Shown: positions 12,074 through 20,815 of the stretch, one piece after another
How the letters are laid out: the number at the start of each line of letters is the position of its first letter
Position numbering within the stretch: position 1 is the first letter of the stretch
Source of the DNA: a virus
Length of the DNA: 29,036 bases
Reading direction: 5' to 3' (one strand)
Virus record (IMG/VR): IMGVR_UViG_3300032093_000628
Coordinates: 1-29,036 of that record
Program-made: the position numbers and the translations under genes
The notes under the pieces: model-generated
Database searches by the model: none
Told to the model about the DNA's origin: nothing
Seen by the model: the letters and a program-made list of their open reading frames with translations, nothing else

Positions 12074-13953
12074 TGTGCTTCTCCGTCTATTCGTATTCCT
12101 ACTTCAACCATGCCTTCATATACTTTGTGACTATGCTTGAATAACACACCGCGAGCAGTTGCTGAACTATACGCATCGAATAGCAAAGAGTTGTAGTCGC
12201 TCAAATTAACTATGCACCTATTGCCGACTTGGTTTTGCTTCGCATCAACATAAGTAGTTGTAAGCGTAGCTTCTGCTTGCGTCTTGCGACCGTAAAACTC
12301 TACCAATGCTCTTGCAGTTGTATATGCCGAGCCTGCAAATCTTTGCTCATACAAAATATCCATAGTCGGGTTGTCAAGGTATCGGAGTTGCGAGTCAGTC
12401 TCTACAGTTTCATTACCAAAAGTTAGTCGAGTCTTTATTCCAACTTTAATGATGTTCGCAGCACCACCGTACCATTCGTTAGTCGGATAACGAATAGTCA
12501 GTATAGTTGCTGGGTTTACTGTTCTTCTTATCCATGCCTTACCTCTGGTTGTCCATGGGTCAGTCAGTTCGAAGTCGCCTGCGCCAAACTCATTGCGGTC
12601 AGTAATGAGTGTGTAGTTATGAAACATTTGCTTTAAGTCTTTAGTCATACTGCCTTCGGCACCTTCGCCGTACTCGTATGACTCAGTATCTTCTCCCTCT
12701 CTCACAGCAGGCAAAGCAACCTTTGCAACTTGCAGTGTTTCAGAAAATAACTTTAACTTAAAACTCGCGTAAGTGTTTGCTCGTGTAAATGTTATGCTGG
12801 TGCCTGTAACTGCGGGATAAGGATTGTTTGCTGTCGCAGTGACCGTGTATCTATCAGGGTTTGCGGCTACCATGCTGTAGTCGAACTTTACTATCTCAAC
12901 CATGCTATCACACATTGCTCGGAGTACATCGTAGAAAGTTTTATACTCGGCAAACATGTTTACATCTGCATGTGCTCCACTAACTAAACGAGGCGCAGTA
13001 TCTCCTTTTTCTATTTGCCATATCTCTGCTATGTAGCATAGTTGTAAAGTTGAAGGAGACAACGGAGTGCCTATCGGAATATCAGCATCAAGCCATTGGT
13101 CAAAAAAAGTAATAGTGTTAGTATAGAAAGAATTGCAAACATAACTTGCTTGGAAGTTCTGTGTGATTGCTCGCATGTATGCAGTATACATTGCGCTTAT
13201 CTTATCTCGCAATCTTGCAAAGGTGCTTATATGCAAATAGAAGTTATTAGGTGGTGTGTCAACTGCTCGTGTATACTTGCCTTCTTTGAAGTAGTAACCA
13301 AGTATGTAACTTGTGTGCTCAGTGTTTTCAGCATAGATACCAGTTGCACCATCATAGTTAATAAGCGTACTGTCGCATCGAAGCAAGTACTGCCACACTG
13401 CAGGCTTTATCATTTCTCCTATGCATCTAATTATGTCGTATGCTTCAACATCGTATCTTATTATGTTTTGCAAAGTGGTGACTTCGAGTTCGTTCTCTGC
13501 TGAGTATTTTTGGCAACCGATAAAACTTACCTTCCATCCTGTGCCATCATTGTACTGAAGCACGAATGTATTGAAGCAGTCAAACTCTTTGTCTGCTAAC
13601 ACGGAAGCCGCATCATACCACGAGTCCGCGTTGCCAATTAAGTCAGTGCCCGTCACTGTCAAAGGAAACTTTTTTGTAGTACTACCTTTGAGTAACTGTA
13701 TTCTTAAGTTGTTTAAGTCAGCAGTTCCTTCAAGCGAAGCAATGTTGAAAGACATCTTTAATACTTGACTCATCATGCCCGAAGGTAACTCGCCAAGTTC
13801 TGTATCGAGAGTCATGTCTCGTAGCAAGAAGTCACTTGGCAAAGTCACATCAGTGCTACCGCCTGCGTAGTTAGCATTGGACGGTATGATGTAAAGCCGA
13901 TAGTTGATAGCGTCTTCGCTTGTCCATGTTGTAACATATCTTCTATTGCTCAT
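12070..13953 (-). CDS. Large tail protein (baseplate/tail tip)
   Basis: A 627-residue protein starting MSNRRYVTTWTSEDAINY. It lies two genes after the tape measure, the usual position of tail-associated hub or tip proteins in siphoviruses. Segments such as LPSDFLLRDMTLDTELGELP and GWKVSFIGCQKYS, then long beta-rich and aromatic stretches, fit a multi-domain baseplate protein; no catalytic motif was recognised. The start at 13953 overlaps the upstream stop as ATGA, with AAGGA about twelve bases away, so translation is probably coupled. Exact family unknown. Confidence 0.6.
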   Translation of the reverse strand: MSNRRYVTTWTSEDAINYRLYIIPSNANYAGGSTDVTLPSDFLLRDMTLDTELGELPSGMMSQVLKMSFNIASLEGTADLNNLRIQLLKGSTTKKFPLTVTGTDLIGNADSWYDAASVLADKEFDCFNTFVLQYNDGTGWKVSFIGCQKYSAENELEVTTLQNIIRYDVEAYDIIRCIGEMIKPAVWQYLLRCDSTLINYDGATGIYAENTEHTSYILGYYFKEGKYTRAVDTPPNNFYLHISTFARLRDKISAMYTAYMRAITQNFQASYVCNSFYTNTITFFDQWLDADIPIGTPLSPSTLQLCYIAEIWQIEKGDTAPRLVSGAHADVNMFAEYKTFYDVLRAMCDSMVEIVKFDYSMVAANPDRYTVTATANNPYPAVTGTSITFTRANTYASFKLKLFSETLQVAKVALPAVREGEDTESYEYGEGAEGSMTKDLKQMFHNYTLITDRNEFGAGDFELTDPWTTRGKAWIRRTVNPATILTIRYPTNEWYGGAANIIKVGIKTRLTFGNETVETDSQLRYLDNPTMDILYEQRFAGSAYTTARALVEFYGRKTQAEATLTTTYVDAKQNQVGNRCIVNLSDYNSLLFDAYSSATARGVLFKHSHKVYEGMVEVGIRIDGEAQ

Positions 13954-14432
13954 GATGTTAGGAGTTCCTTGCGGTAGCATGTAAGAGTAAGTTGCTCAAG
14001 ACCACTCGCCCATTTCTTTTCGTTAGCAAGGTCGCATCGTGCAAAGACAAAACCATTTGCGAGCAATGATGTAGTCAGCGGAAAGTTGCCCGCGCTATCC
14101 CACCTATCAGGCAGTTGCTTGTTATTCGTGCCTAGGTCTGGTTTTATCAGGCGAGTATGCTTCATTTGTAGTATTGAGCGAAGCAAATACTGTATGCTAT
14201 CAGTGTTGACTGTGCCTGTGTCCCAAGTAGAAACTGCAACAAGATTGACTTCGAGTACTACTCTTATTTTCCTTTGTGAAATTTCGGAGCCACTCATAGA
14301 CACTTCAGCATTTGACTCTACTTGGTAAGTTGGATGTATACCAAAGATTGGTAACTCGACTGACAAAGTATTGACCGGCTGAAAGGTTGGTTCCGTAGCG
14401 CCTTGTATTTTTATCCAGTATCTCCATCCCAT
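13950..14432 (-). CDS. Distal tail protein candidate
   Basis: A 160-residue protein starting MGWRYWIKIQGATEPTFQPV. It lies directly after the tape measure gene, the canonical place for a distal tail (Dit-like) protein, and is beta-rich (KIRVVLEVNLVAVSTWD, LANGFVFARCDLA). I do not recognise a family by sequence, so the assignment rests on synteny. It starts one base after the tape measure stop codon. Confidence 0.5.
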   Translation of the reverse strand: MGWRYWIKIQGATEPTFQPVNTLSVELPIFGIHPTYQVESNAEVSMSGSEISQRKIRVVLEVNLVAVSTWDTGTVNTDSIQYLLRSILQMKHTRLIKPDLGTNNKQLPDRWDSAGNFPLTTSLLANGFVFARCDLANEKKWASGLEQLTLTCYRKELLTS

Positions 14433-14433
14433 C

Positions 14434-17400
14434 TTAACCTCGTCTGCTTAGTTTGCGTCTGTTAGTTTCTACTAGTGCGGTAATGTGCTTGCTGTCTACT
14501 CTCAATTCTCCGTGGACATCAACTGTTGTTTTGTGTGATATGCTTTTGCCAAGTGCTTGTGTATCTTTGCGTAGCAACTTAAGTTCTTCAAGTACTTCGC
14601 TGTCGAAGATTGCTGACGCAGTGCGAGTTGTTACTGCATTAAAGTGACTTGCTCTATGATGTTCAGTATTCTGAAGCATGCCATTTTTATCTATGTATGT
14701 AGTTGAACTATGCGTAGCGTAGTATTCTCTTAAAGACTTGCCTGTCTTATTCATCCATTCCAACTCCTCTTTATTCATGCGGGTTGCACGGGCGGTAATA
14801 ACTGACTCGCCTTTCGACAACCACGCTGGAATTGAGTCAGATGTTTCAGTACCTTCGCCTTGCAAATTGACTACACCATCTTTGAAGCCTGCCGAGGACC
14901 GCGCTGCGAATACCAACCCAATTAAGGTTGCTTGTAAAGCAGCGGCTACTGCAAGACCACCTATACCAAGTTGAGCAACTGATGTACCGAATATCTGCGC
15001 AGTCCAAATAGGTATCATCTCAAGCATGGCATTAACTGCTATGTCTATCGTAGCGCTTGCAAAGTCTTTGAGTGTTGCCTTGCCTGATGCTGCGAGCTCC
15101 CCAAACTTACCAGCGAGTTTTGCAAACGACTCGAACATCACCTTCTCACCATCCTTCATGTCCTTTGCCATCTTCTTAAAGATGTCTCCTGACTTTGCAA
15201 AGATAGTTGATGCTGCTTTGTCTCCTGCCGCTTTTAGTCTATCAAGAAAAGTTTTTTGCTCTATCTCTTCAGCATCTTGTCTTTTCTTATTGATGTCTCC
15301 GAGTTGTTTAGCGTAGGCATCAAAAGTTATCTCGCGCTTGGCAAAACTTTTTTGCAAGTCTTTTTCTTCTTGAGCAAATCCTTTCCGTTGTTCTTCAAGT
15401 CGTTTTTCTGTTTCTTGTTTTTCTTTTTTGTATGCCTTAAAGTCAAATGCTTCTTGCATTGCTCCTTTGATTGCAAGAGACGACTGGAGGACTATGTCTT
15501 TTTCTGACTCTGCTTTTTTCATTGACTCAAGTGACTGCTTCTCATAAGCAGACAAACGAGTTTGTAGTGTGCCTATGTACTCTTTAACTTTGACTAATGA
15601 GTCTTCTAATCCTTTTGCAGTTTCCGTTTGTCCGCCGAGTGTTGCCTTAGTAAATAAGTTTTGTATTTCTATTGACTGTAATTCTAAGAAGCCGATAAAT
15701 GTTTTGACTTGTTCTATCGTTTGCTTCAAACTATCTTGAGTTGTGGCAAGCGCCTTCGGGACAATGGTTTGCATAGTCGACTCAAAGACTTTAACGGAGT
15801 CACTCCAATCTTTTGATACAGACTTTAATGATGCGACTTCTATTTCCGCTTTGAGCTTTGCTTCTGCTACGAGTCCTTTTTGGTTTTTCTTTATCTCGCT
15901 CAAGTAAAACTCAATAACATCCTCAGCCGTTTCGCCTTTCTTCTCGCTTGGCTTGATGATACTTGTTATCTCTTCATTGCTCAAGACTTGATTAGCGTCT
16001 TTGACTTTTGCAAGGCGGTCATTCAAGAAAGTATTTAACAACCGACTGCGTTCTCCTTCTTGTCTTTGTGCGAGCGCTTTAAGGTCTTCGCCATTTTTCT
16101 CCGCAAGGATTTGCTCGCGGTCAAATCTTTGTTGCAAGAGTTGTTCTTCTTTTTCGTATTGCTTCTTAAGCGCTTCGAATTCTGAGTCTTCTTCTTTTGG
16201 CTTGTCTGCTTTTGGCTTCGGACTTTTTGGAAGCTTCGGTCCGCCTGGTGGTTTCAAGTCAAGGTTCGACTTGTTCACTACTTCATTTGACTTAACTATC
16301 GCTTCTTCAGTCTTCTTAACTTCGGCACGCTGTTGCTCGCCTGTCTTCTTGCTGGAGTTGTAAGCATCATCGTATGCCTTCTTGGCATTGGTAAAACCGT
16401 TTGCCATGATGTTGCCTATATCATCCCAGTTAAAAGATGTTATTGCTCGCCACACCTCACCGAGTGTTCCAACGAGTGAGTTGAACATCGCTCCCACTCC
16501 TCGCCCGATTGCATCAAGGTTTGCGAAGAAGTTATAGACGGCCATGCCTGCATCCCATAGCAGAGTGAATCCTGTGATAAGCAAGCCAACATTAAAGACA
16601 AGAACATCAATTATGAATTTGCCAATAGGTTCGAGTATAGCGTAGAGAAACTTGAATACTTCTTTTACTCCGTTTGTGATGCCTTCGAGTCCACCCATTC
16701 TATCCATGAGTGGTTTGATTGCTTCGTTGATTTGGTCAAAGGCATACACGGCTAAGTTCCAAACCATGCGTAGCAAGCCCATAACATTTTCTAATGCTGC
16801 TAAGAATGTAGTCTTCAATATATCAGCAACGCCTGAGATGATTCCTCCGAAGTCAACTGCGGGCCCGCCTGCTCCAGCAAAGGCATTTGTAATTATGTCT
16901 TTTGCTTCGTTGAATATACTGACCAAGAAGTTCATTGCCTTTGGGATGCCGTCAGTGAGAGCAGGCATCAAACCAGTGAGGAGCGGGCCTATTGCATCAT
17001 ACACTCCCGAGCCGATTGTCTCAAAGGCTTCGTTTGCTATGTTAGAAAGTTTGTTCAACTGACCACCCGCATCTCCTTGTTGGTCGGCAACTGTCTTAAA
17101 CGACTCACCAAGTAACTCGTTTGCAACTTTCATTTTTTCTGCGGGGTCTAAATTACTGCGTAGTGTTTCTGCAAGTTGTGGATACTTCTTAGCAAGCCTT
17201 TCAATTGCTGCTGCGCCTTCAGGGTCAGCGAGACCTTTGGAGAATGCAAGCGCAACTGCTTCGCCTTTGACCGCACCACCTGAGAACACTTCAAGTCCTG
17301 CAGACAACTTAGTCAACTCCTCCGCTTGCTTGCCTGAGACGCCACCCATAGTAGCGACAGTTGATGCGAGTTCTCGCGTTCTCTGTACTGGTAGTCCTAA

Positions 17401-17862
17401 GTCATTGGCAAGGTTGAGTGTTGATGCTCGCACCTTTTCCATTTCGCCTTCGATGTCTCCGATGCCTTGCTGAGCAAAAGCAACTTCCATTGTGTCGCCA
17501 AACTCATCTGCTGCAAGAGCGCCGTCCATAATTTTTTGTCCGAGCATTTGCACACCACCGACTGCTGCTTGTATTCCCATGCCCGCAACAGTACCGAGTG
17601 CGCCACCGAGTGTTGCTCCCCAAAAGCCTGCCTTGTCTATTCCTTCGTCTGCAACATCATTTGCTTTTTTGCCAAGGTTGTCTAACTCTCCTTGTGCTTG
17701 AGTTGTGTCAAGGTCAATCTTTTGGTCATCAATTTGTGCAACTGCTGACTCTGTTTTGTTCGCAGTAGAGATGAGTGACTCTAACTGGTTTATTGCCTTG
17801 CGTAAACCAGCCATGAGTTCGTCTGCTTCAACGCCAAGGCTTATCTTAATATCTTCGGACAT
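14434..17862 (-). CDS. Tail tape measure protein
   Basis: A 1142-residue protein that sets tail length and occupies the tail lumen. It begins MSEDIKISLGVEADELMAGL with coiled coil, then Gly/Ala-rich hydrophobic segments (GATLGGALGTVAGMGIQAAV near 100), a lambda H-like GVSGKQAEELTKLSAGLE region, and membrane-compatible stretches (LLITGFTLLWDAGMAVYNFF and later ALQATLIGLVFAARSS). A Pro/Lys linker (PGGPKLPKSPKPKADKP) precedes a very long charged coiled coil. The size predicts a tail of roughly 170 nm by the usual 1.5 angstrom per residue rule. The ATG at 17862 overlaps the frameshifted chaperone frame by 17 bases, with GGAG ten bases upstream. Confidence 0.9.
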   Translation of the reverse strand: MSEDIKISLGVEADELMAGLRKAINQLESLISTANKTESAVAQIDDQKIDLDTTQAQGELDNLGKKANDVADEGIDKAGFWGATLGGALGTVAGMGIQAAVGGVQMLGQKIMDGALAADEFGDTMEVAFAQQGIGDIEGEMEKVRASTLNLANDLGLPVQRTRELASTVATMGGVSGKQAEELTKLSAGLEVFSGGAVKGEAVALAFSKGLADPEGAAAIERLAKKYPQLAETLRSNLDPAEKMKVANELLGESFKTVADQQGDAGGQLNKLSNIANEAFETIGSGVYDAIGPLLTGLMPALTDGIPKAMNFLVSIFNEAKDIITNAFAGAGGPAVDFGGIISGVADILKTTFLAALENVMGLLRMVWNLAVYAFDQINEAIKPLMDRMGGLEGITNGVKEVFKFLYAILEPIGKFIIDVLVFNVGLLITGFTLLWDAGMAVYNFFANLDAIGRGVGAMFNSLVGTLGEVWRAITSFNWDDIGNIMANGFTNAKKAYDDAYNSSKKTGEQQRAEVKKTEEAIVKSNEVVNKSNLDLKPPGGPKLPKSPKPKADKPKEEDSEFEALKKQYEKEEQLLQQRFDREQILAEKNGEDLKALAQRQEGERSRLLNTFLNDRLAKVKDANQVLSNEEITSIIKPSEKKGETAEDVIEFYLSEIKKNQKGLVAEAKLKAEIEVASLKSVSKDWSDSVKVFESTMQTIVPKALATTQDSLKQTIEQVKTFIGFLELQSIEIQNLFTKATLGGQTETAKGLEDSLVKVKEYIGTLQTRLSAYEKQSLESMKKAESEKDIVLQSSLAIKGAMQEAFDFKAYKKEKQETEKRLEEQRKGFAQEEKDLQKSFAKREITFDAYAKQLGDINKKRQDAEEIEQKTFLDRLKAAGDKAASTIFAKSGDIFKKMAKDMKDGEKVMFESFAKLAGKFGELAASGKATLKDFASATIDIAVNAMLEMIPIWTAQIFGTSVAQLGIGGLAVAAALQATLIGLVFAARSSAGFKDGVVNLQGEGTETSDSIPAWLSKGESVITARATRMNKEELEWMNKTGKSLREYYATHSSTTYIDKNGMLQNTEHHRASHFNAVTTRTASAIFDSEVLEELKLLRKDTQALGKSISHKTTVDVHGELRVDSKHITALVETNRRKLSRRG

Positions 17863-18614
17863 TCTTTCTACGCTCCATTTTTTTTCTTTCTTTAGCAAAG
17901 GTTATAGTGTATGCAAGCAACTGCACCACATCCACTCGACTCGTCTCATAGTACAACCGCAAGTAAGTGCCTGCGTCTCCTTTTGCTAATGCCTTGTATA
18001 TCCAATAGTTCTTACTCAGGTCTTCGCCTAAGTAATAATTCGCACCATCATCTTCTTCGTCTTCGTACTCATCATCATCTGGGTCATTGAAGACAACTAA
18101 GTTTTCAAGATAAGACTCACATAATGCGGACTCTTCTACATACTGTAGTACGAAAAAACTCTAAGTCAGTCAGCATCCCTTCTATATCTTGTTGTTGCCA
18201 GAACTCCGAAGTCACTTCTGACTGTATGCCCGCAAGCAAGTCTGCGTCTGCAACTTTAGAAGCATCAATACATTCCTTGGCAAAGGCAAGTATGAGTGGC
18301 ATAGTTTCCGCATCAACATTGATGACTTCAAAGAGTCGCTGTCTTACTTTTAAGAAAGATAGCTTGACAAGTTGTTGCCCTTCATTTGTAGCAAGTAGGT
18401 TGTCAAAAGCATTTGCCCCTTTTTGCAAGTCGATGAGTTGAGCAAGCGCGGGATTGCTGAATGCTTCTTCAAGAATCCATTGCTCTGCTGCGGAGTTTCC
18501 ACCGCGACTATTGGCTAAGCCATTGAGCAGAGGAGTCACCTTGTCATGTAAGTAAGGAGTGAGTTTTGTTTGCAGTGGTACTTCAAATTCTTTGTCATTG
18601 AGATATAGCTTCAT
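17846..18614 (-). CDS. Tail assembly chaperone gpGT-like fusion by +1 (or -2) frameshift
   Basis: Beyond the gpG-like stop at 18117, a second frame runs 101 codons to a TAA at 17846 (begins VLQYVEESALC, acidic middle DDDEYEDEEDD, ends with basic RRKNVRRY). It has no ATG until ten codons before its end, so it cannot plausibly be a free-standing gene. The frame is reached by a +1 or -2 shift from the gpG frame, and a TAG in that frame at 18161-18163 limits the shift to a 44-base window. That window contains TTT TTT CGT (18158 down to 18150), where the P-site Phe codon can slip to TTC. This is the classic gpG/gpGT arrangement before a tape measure, but with an unusual direction of shift. Expected product about 258 residues. 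Confidence 0.75.
18117..18614 (-). CDS. Tail assembly chaperone gpG-like protein
   Basis: A 165-residue mainly helical protein starting MKLYLNDKEFEVPLQTKLTP, whose short beta start and helical remainder (AFAKECIDASKV, then SEFWQQQDIEGMLTDLEFF) fit phage tail assembly chaperones. It lies between the tail tube and tape measure genes, where lambda gpG is found. I choose the ATG at 18614, with TGGAG seven bases upstream. The end of the frame contains the likely slip site for the gpGT fusion, so both the short and the long product are expected. Confidence 0.75.
   Translation of the reverse strand: MKLYLNDKEFEVPLQTKLTPYLHDKVTPLLNGLANSRGGNSAAEQWILEEAFSNPALAQLIDLQKGANAFDNLLATNEGQQLVKLSFLKVRQRLFEVINVDAETMPLILAFAKECIDASKVADADLLAGIQSEVTSEFWQQQDIEGMLTDLEFFRTTVCRRVRIM
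18150..18158 (-). promoter_or_regulatory. Probable ribosomal frameshift site (TTT TTT CGT)
   Basis: Read on the minus strand, six T residues are followed by CGT inside the 44-base overlap of the two chaperone frames. A +1 slip from TTT to TTC keeps full pairing of the Phe tRNA. A -1 slip would hit a TAG after five codons. Confidence 0.6.
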
Positions 18615-18638
18615 GCTTAACTCCATTGATGAATAAAG

Positions 18639-18666
18639 GCACAAGGGAGTGCGAACTCCCTCGTGC
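18639..18666 (-). terminator. Hairpin terminator after the tail tube gene
   Basis: In minus-strand RNA a 12-bp stem (GCACGAGGGAGT with ACUCCCUUGUGC) closes a four-base UCGC loop, with one G-U pair on this strand only. A moderately U-rich CTTTATTC follows. It likely tunes expression downstream of the abundant tail protein. The plus strand also has a T-rich tract on its side, so it may work in both directions. Confidence 0.65.
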
Positions 18667-18680
18667 TGTGTTTTGTTTTT

Positions 18681-19229
18681 TTAGATTGGACCTGTGCTTG
18701 TAAACCACACTTCTTTGTATCCATAGAGTCTTGGGATTGTTACCGCAGTTGCTCCTGTTACGAGTGTAGTGTCAAAATAAGTTCCTGCAACAACCATGTC
18801 CGCATCAGGATTGACAACATCACCAGACACTTTTGGTTTTGTGTACTTGCCTGACTCTTGGTCGAATGAACCAGAGTCCTGCATCAGCTTGCAAAGCATC
18901 AAGACAACCTTGCGCTTTTTTGGAACACTGTTTACGTCCACGCCACCGTAGATAATTTGCAACAGTGTCTGACTTGCTGCGTTTCCTGAGTTGAACTTTT
19001 CACCGTTCTCGTACTCGCCCGTATCAGCAGTCGCTTGGTTTTGCGGAGCGTATGCATCCAAGAAAGTTGTGAGTGCTTCGGAGTCTTCATTCTGGTCGAT
19101 GGTGAATGAAGTGCGAGTGATTGATGTTTTGATTTTCTTTACCAATGTGAATGTTGGCAACGGGCCAACTGTATTGGCAACTTCATCAGCAGTGAAGAAG
19201 ACGGATTTATTTGCGCCACCTACTACCAT
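18681..19229 (-). CDS. Probable major tail tube protein
   Basis: A 182-residue beta-rich protein starting MVVGGANKSVFFTADEVANT. It is placed between the tail completion genes and the chaperone/tape measure genes and is followed by a strong hairpin terminator, both typical of the abundant tail tube protein. The IKTSITRTSFTIDQNED and YKEVWFTSTGPI segments fit beta strands of the tube fold, but no family signature is certain. GAGG lies eight bases before the ATG. Confidence 0.65.
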   Translation of the reverse strand: MVVGGANKSVFFTADEVANTVGPLPTFTLVKKIKTSITRTSFTIDQNEDSEALTTFLDAYAPQNQATADTGEYENGEKFNSGNAASQTLLQIIYGGVDVNSVPKKRKVVLMLCKLMQDSGSFDQESGKYTKPKVSGDVVNPDADMVVAGTYFDTTLVTGATAVTIPRLYGYKEVWFTSTGPI

Positions 19230-19233
19230 TTGT

Positions 19234-19917
19234 TTACCTCGTTAGTTTGTGTATTAGATTAAATGTGTTAACTAAGTAACTCCAATTTCTTGCAGAACTT
19301 TCTCTTGTGTACTCCCGTATCATTAACTTGGCATTGCGCTCACATTTGCTCAGCATGTCTGCCTTGCTGATTGCATACCCCGTATGGTAGAGGAGTATGT
19401 CAGTGTCCGCAATAACAATAGGCTTCTCGTCTATGTCTATTGTCTCATGGCAAATGCCAACCCATTTTAGTTTCGATGTTTTTTTATGCAGTCGCATGTT
19501 AGGCAAATTGTATCTCGGTCGGTAAACTTCTTCGGGGTCTTCTTCGTGTGATACTCCAGCAATAGAAACAAAAGCGCAGTCGGCTGTACTTGCAGTGAGC
19601 GTTGTAAGTATGTTGTCTAATTCATCATGCGGAATAGCAAGGCGCTCATCGGAGTCAACATGAAGTATCCATTCGCCTGTTGCATATTCGTCCGCAAAGT
19701 TTCTGCATAGAGAAAAGTCGAAATGCTTTTCTAATGTTGGGAATGTAATTTGCAAACCTACAAGTTTATCAGTTACTCCGAGCACTTCTTTTTTTATCTC
19801 GGTAGCCGACTCGTCAAATATAGTACGGCATGCAACTACCTGTATGTCTTTAGGCAGTGATGCTCGCCAAGGCCTGATGTCTTCGCCTTGCTTGTAGATT
19901 ACACAAACTGTAAGCAT
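19234..19917 (-). CDS. Family-2 glycosyltransferase embedded in the tail module
   Basis: A 227-residue protein. MLTVCVIYKQGED starts a GT-A beta strand; FDFSLCRNFADEYATGEW and ILHVDSDERL contain the hallmark of family-2 transferases (N-A-x-x-x-A-x-G-x-W, DSDE as the metal/nucleotide-sugar site). A KWVGICHETID segment and LLYHTGYAISKADM, near the C-terminus, match the part of such proteins (SPS/GT2 of the 'HE' type, with H for the acceptor site). The start at 19917 has AAAGGA upstream, one base after the previous stop. Glycosyltransferase genes are not part of the tail-assembly set; the acceptor may be a virion protein or modified DNA. Longer frames upstream lack support. Confidence 0.8.
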   Translation of the reverse strand: MLTVCVIYKQGEDIRPWRASLPKDIQVVACRTIFDESATEIKKEVLGVTDKLVGLQITFPTLEKHFDFSLCRNFADEYATGEWILHVDSDERLAIPHDELDNILTTLTASTADCAFVSIAGVSHEEDPEEVYRPRYNLPNMRLHKKTSKLKWVGICHETIDIDEKPIVIADTDILLYHTGYAISKADMLSKCERNAKLMIREYTRESSARNWSYLVNTFNLIHKLTR

Positions 19918-19918
19918 G

Positions 19919-20374
19919 TTATCCTTTGTAGTAAATTGTTCTGAAGACAAGGAGCGTAATACCCTTGGTTTCATCATCGTTGTATGTCGCCACTTGCGAA
20001 CTAACAAAGTGCAAAGGCGAGAACAGAGTACTCTCATACTCACTTTCATAACCAGCCGGTACGAAGTTAGTTAATTTATTTTCTATTGCCTCGCTGATGT
20101 TTGCAAGTGCCTCGCGGAGATTAGCTTTGTTGTTTACTTGTTTCTTGACTTGACTGCCCGCCAACAAGTATACATCAAGAGTCCCGCGGTTAGCAAAAGC
20201 ACTGTCGTCTTCAAGGGCAATGACTTCTCTGTTGTCTTCAACTGCTAATACTCCTACATAGTCGAATTGATAAGTGTTCCATTTGTCAATAGTCACGAAC
20301 TCGTAGACACGAAGCCCACTCATTGTTTTGAGTTGCTCAACTATTTCTTCAACTGCTTTTGATTCACGAGCCAT
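19919..20374 (-). CDS. Tail completion/minor tail protein
   Basis: A 151-residue protein starting MARESKAVEEIVEQLKTM. Its size, position after the HK97 gp10-like protein, and alpha/beta pattern (FDYVGVLAVEDNREVIALED, TLDVYLLAG, then a helical region ALANISEAIENKL) match tail terminator/completion proteins of siphoviruses, which cap the tail at the head-proximal end. The start overlaps the upstream gene by 34 bases. No specific motif identifies a family. Confidence 0.55.
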   Translation of the reverse strand: MARESKAVEEIVEQLKTMSGLRVYEFVTIDKWNTYQFDYVGVLAVEDNREVIALEDDSAFANRGTLDVYLLAGSQVKKQVNNKANLREALANISEAIENKLTNFVPAGYESEYESTLFSPLHFVSSQVATYNDDETKGITLLVFRTIYYKG

Positions 20375-20814
20375 GCTTTCATCTCTCTTATTACTTGCAA
20401 CTTAAGTTCTTTTTTGAATGTTGGCAACCGTTCTGTTTTCCATTCTTTAATTGCTGGCTTTAAGTATGGTCGCTTTGGTATCTTTGCTCCGTTGCCTGCA
20501 ATACCTCCGAACTCATGTATTGCTGCATAAGGCAAATTGCTACCATACTGAAACTGAAAGTTGTTGCCTGTTGTCTTGGCAACGAAGATGTTACCCATGC
20601 TTATCTTCTTCGGAGTAAACGACCTATACAAGTCACCAGTGATGACTCGTAGAGTACCCTTGCCTTTATCAGGGTTTCGCGGGACTGCTTTGCTCTTGCC
20701 TTTTTCAAAGTCAAAGGCAGTGCGCTTCATGTTGAGTCCTATATACATGTGCAACTCCGATGCCAACTCGAAGGCACTGTTTTCATATATCTTTGAGATG
20801 TCAAGCATACTCAT
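20341..20814 (-). CDS. HK97 gp10-like/virion morphogenesis tail-completion protein
   Basis: A 157-residue protein starting MSMLDISKIYENSAFELASE. The C-terminal half has the family's hallmark: YGSNLPYAAIHEFGG followed by IPKRPYLKPAI, as in HK97 gp10-type and phage virion morphogenesis proteins. The N-terminus is a helix and the middle a basic GKGTLRVITGDLYRSF segment. Start: the ATG at 20814 follows the adaptor stop by one base. A frame from 20844 would start inside the adaptor and is not needed. Confidence 0.75.
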   Translation of the reverse strand: MSMLDISKIYENSAFELASELHMYIGLNMKRTAFDFEKGKSKAVPRNPDKGKGTLRVITGDLYRSFTPKKISMGNIFVAKTTGNNFQFQYGSNLPYAAIHEFGGIAGNGAKIPKRPYLKPAIKEWKTERLPTFKKELKLQVIREMKAWLVNQKQLKK

Positions 20815-20815
20815 G

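Noticed and set aside
16652-17062. Long open frame on the plus strand (136 residues)
   Set aside because: Lies wholly opposite the tape measure gene, no ribosome site and a composition that mirrors the Ala/Gly-rich coding strand; a shadow frame. The same applies to the plus-strand frames opposite the GP88-like gene (238-672), the tail protein (13096-13503) and others.
18120-18160. A -1 frameshift at the T6 run, as in lambda gpGT
   Set aside because: The -1 frame reaches a TAG within about five codons, while the +1/-2 frame is open for 101 codons.
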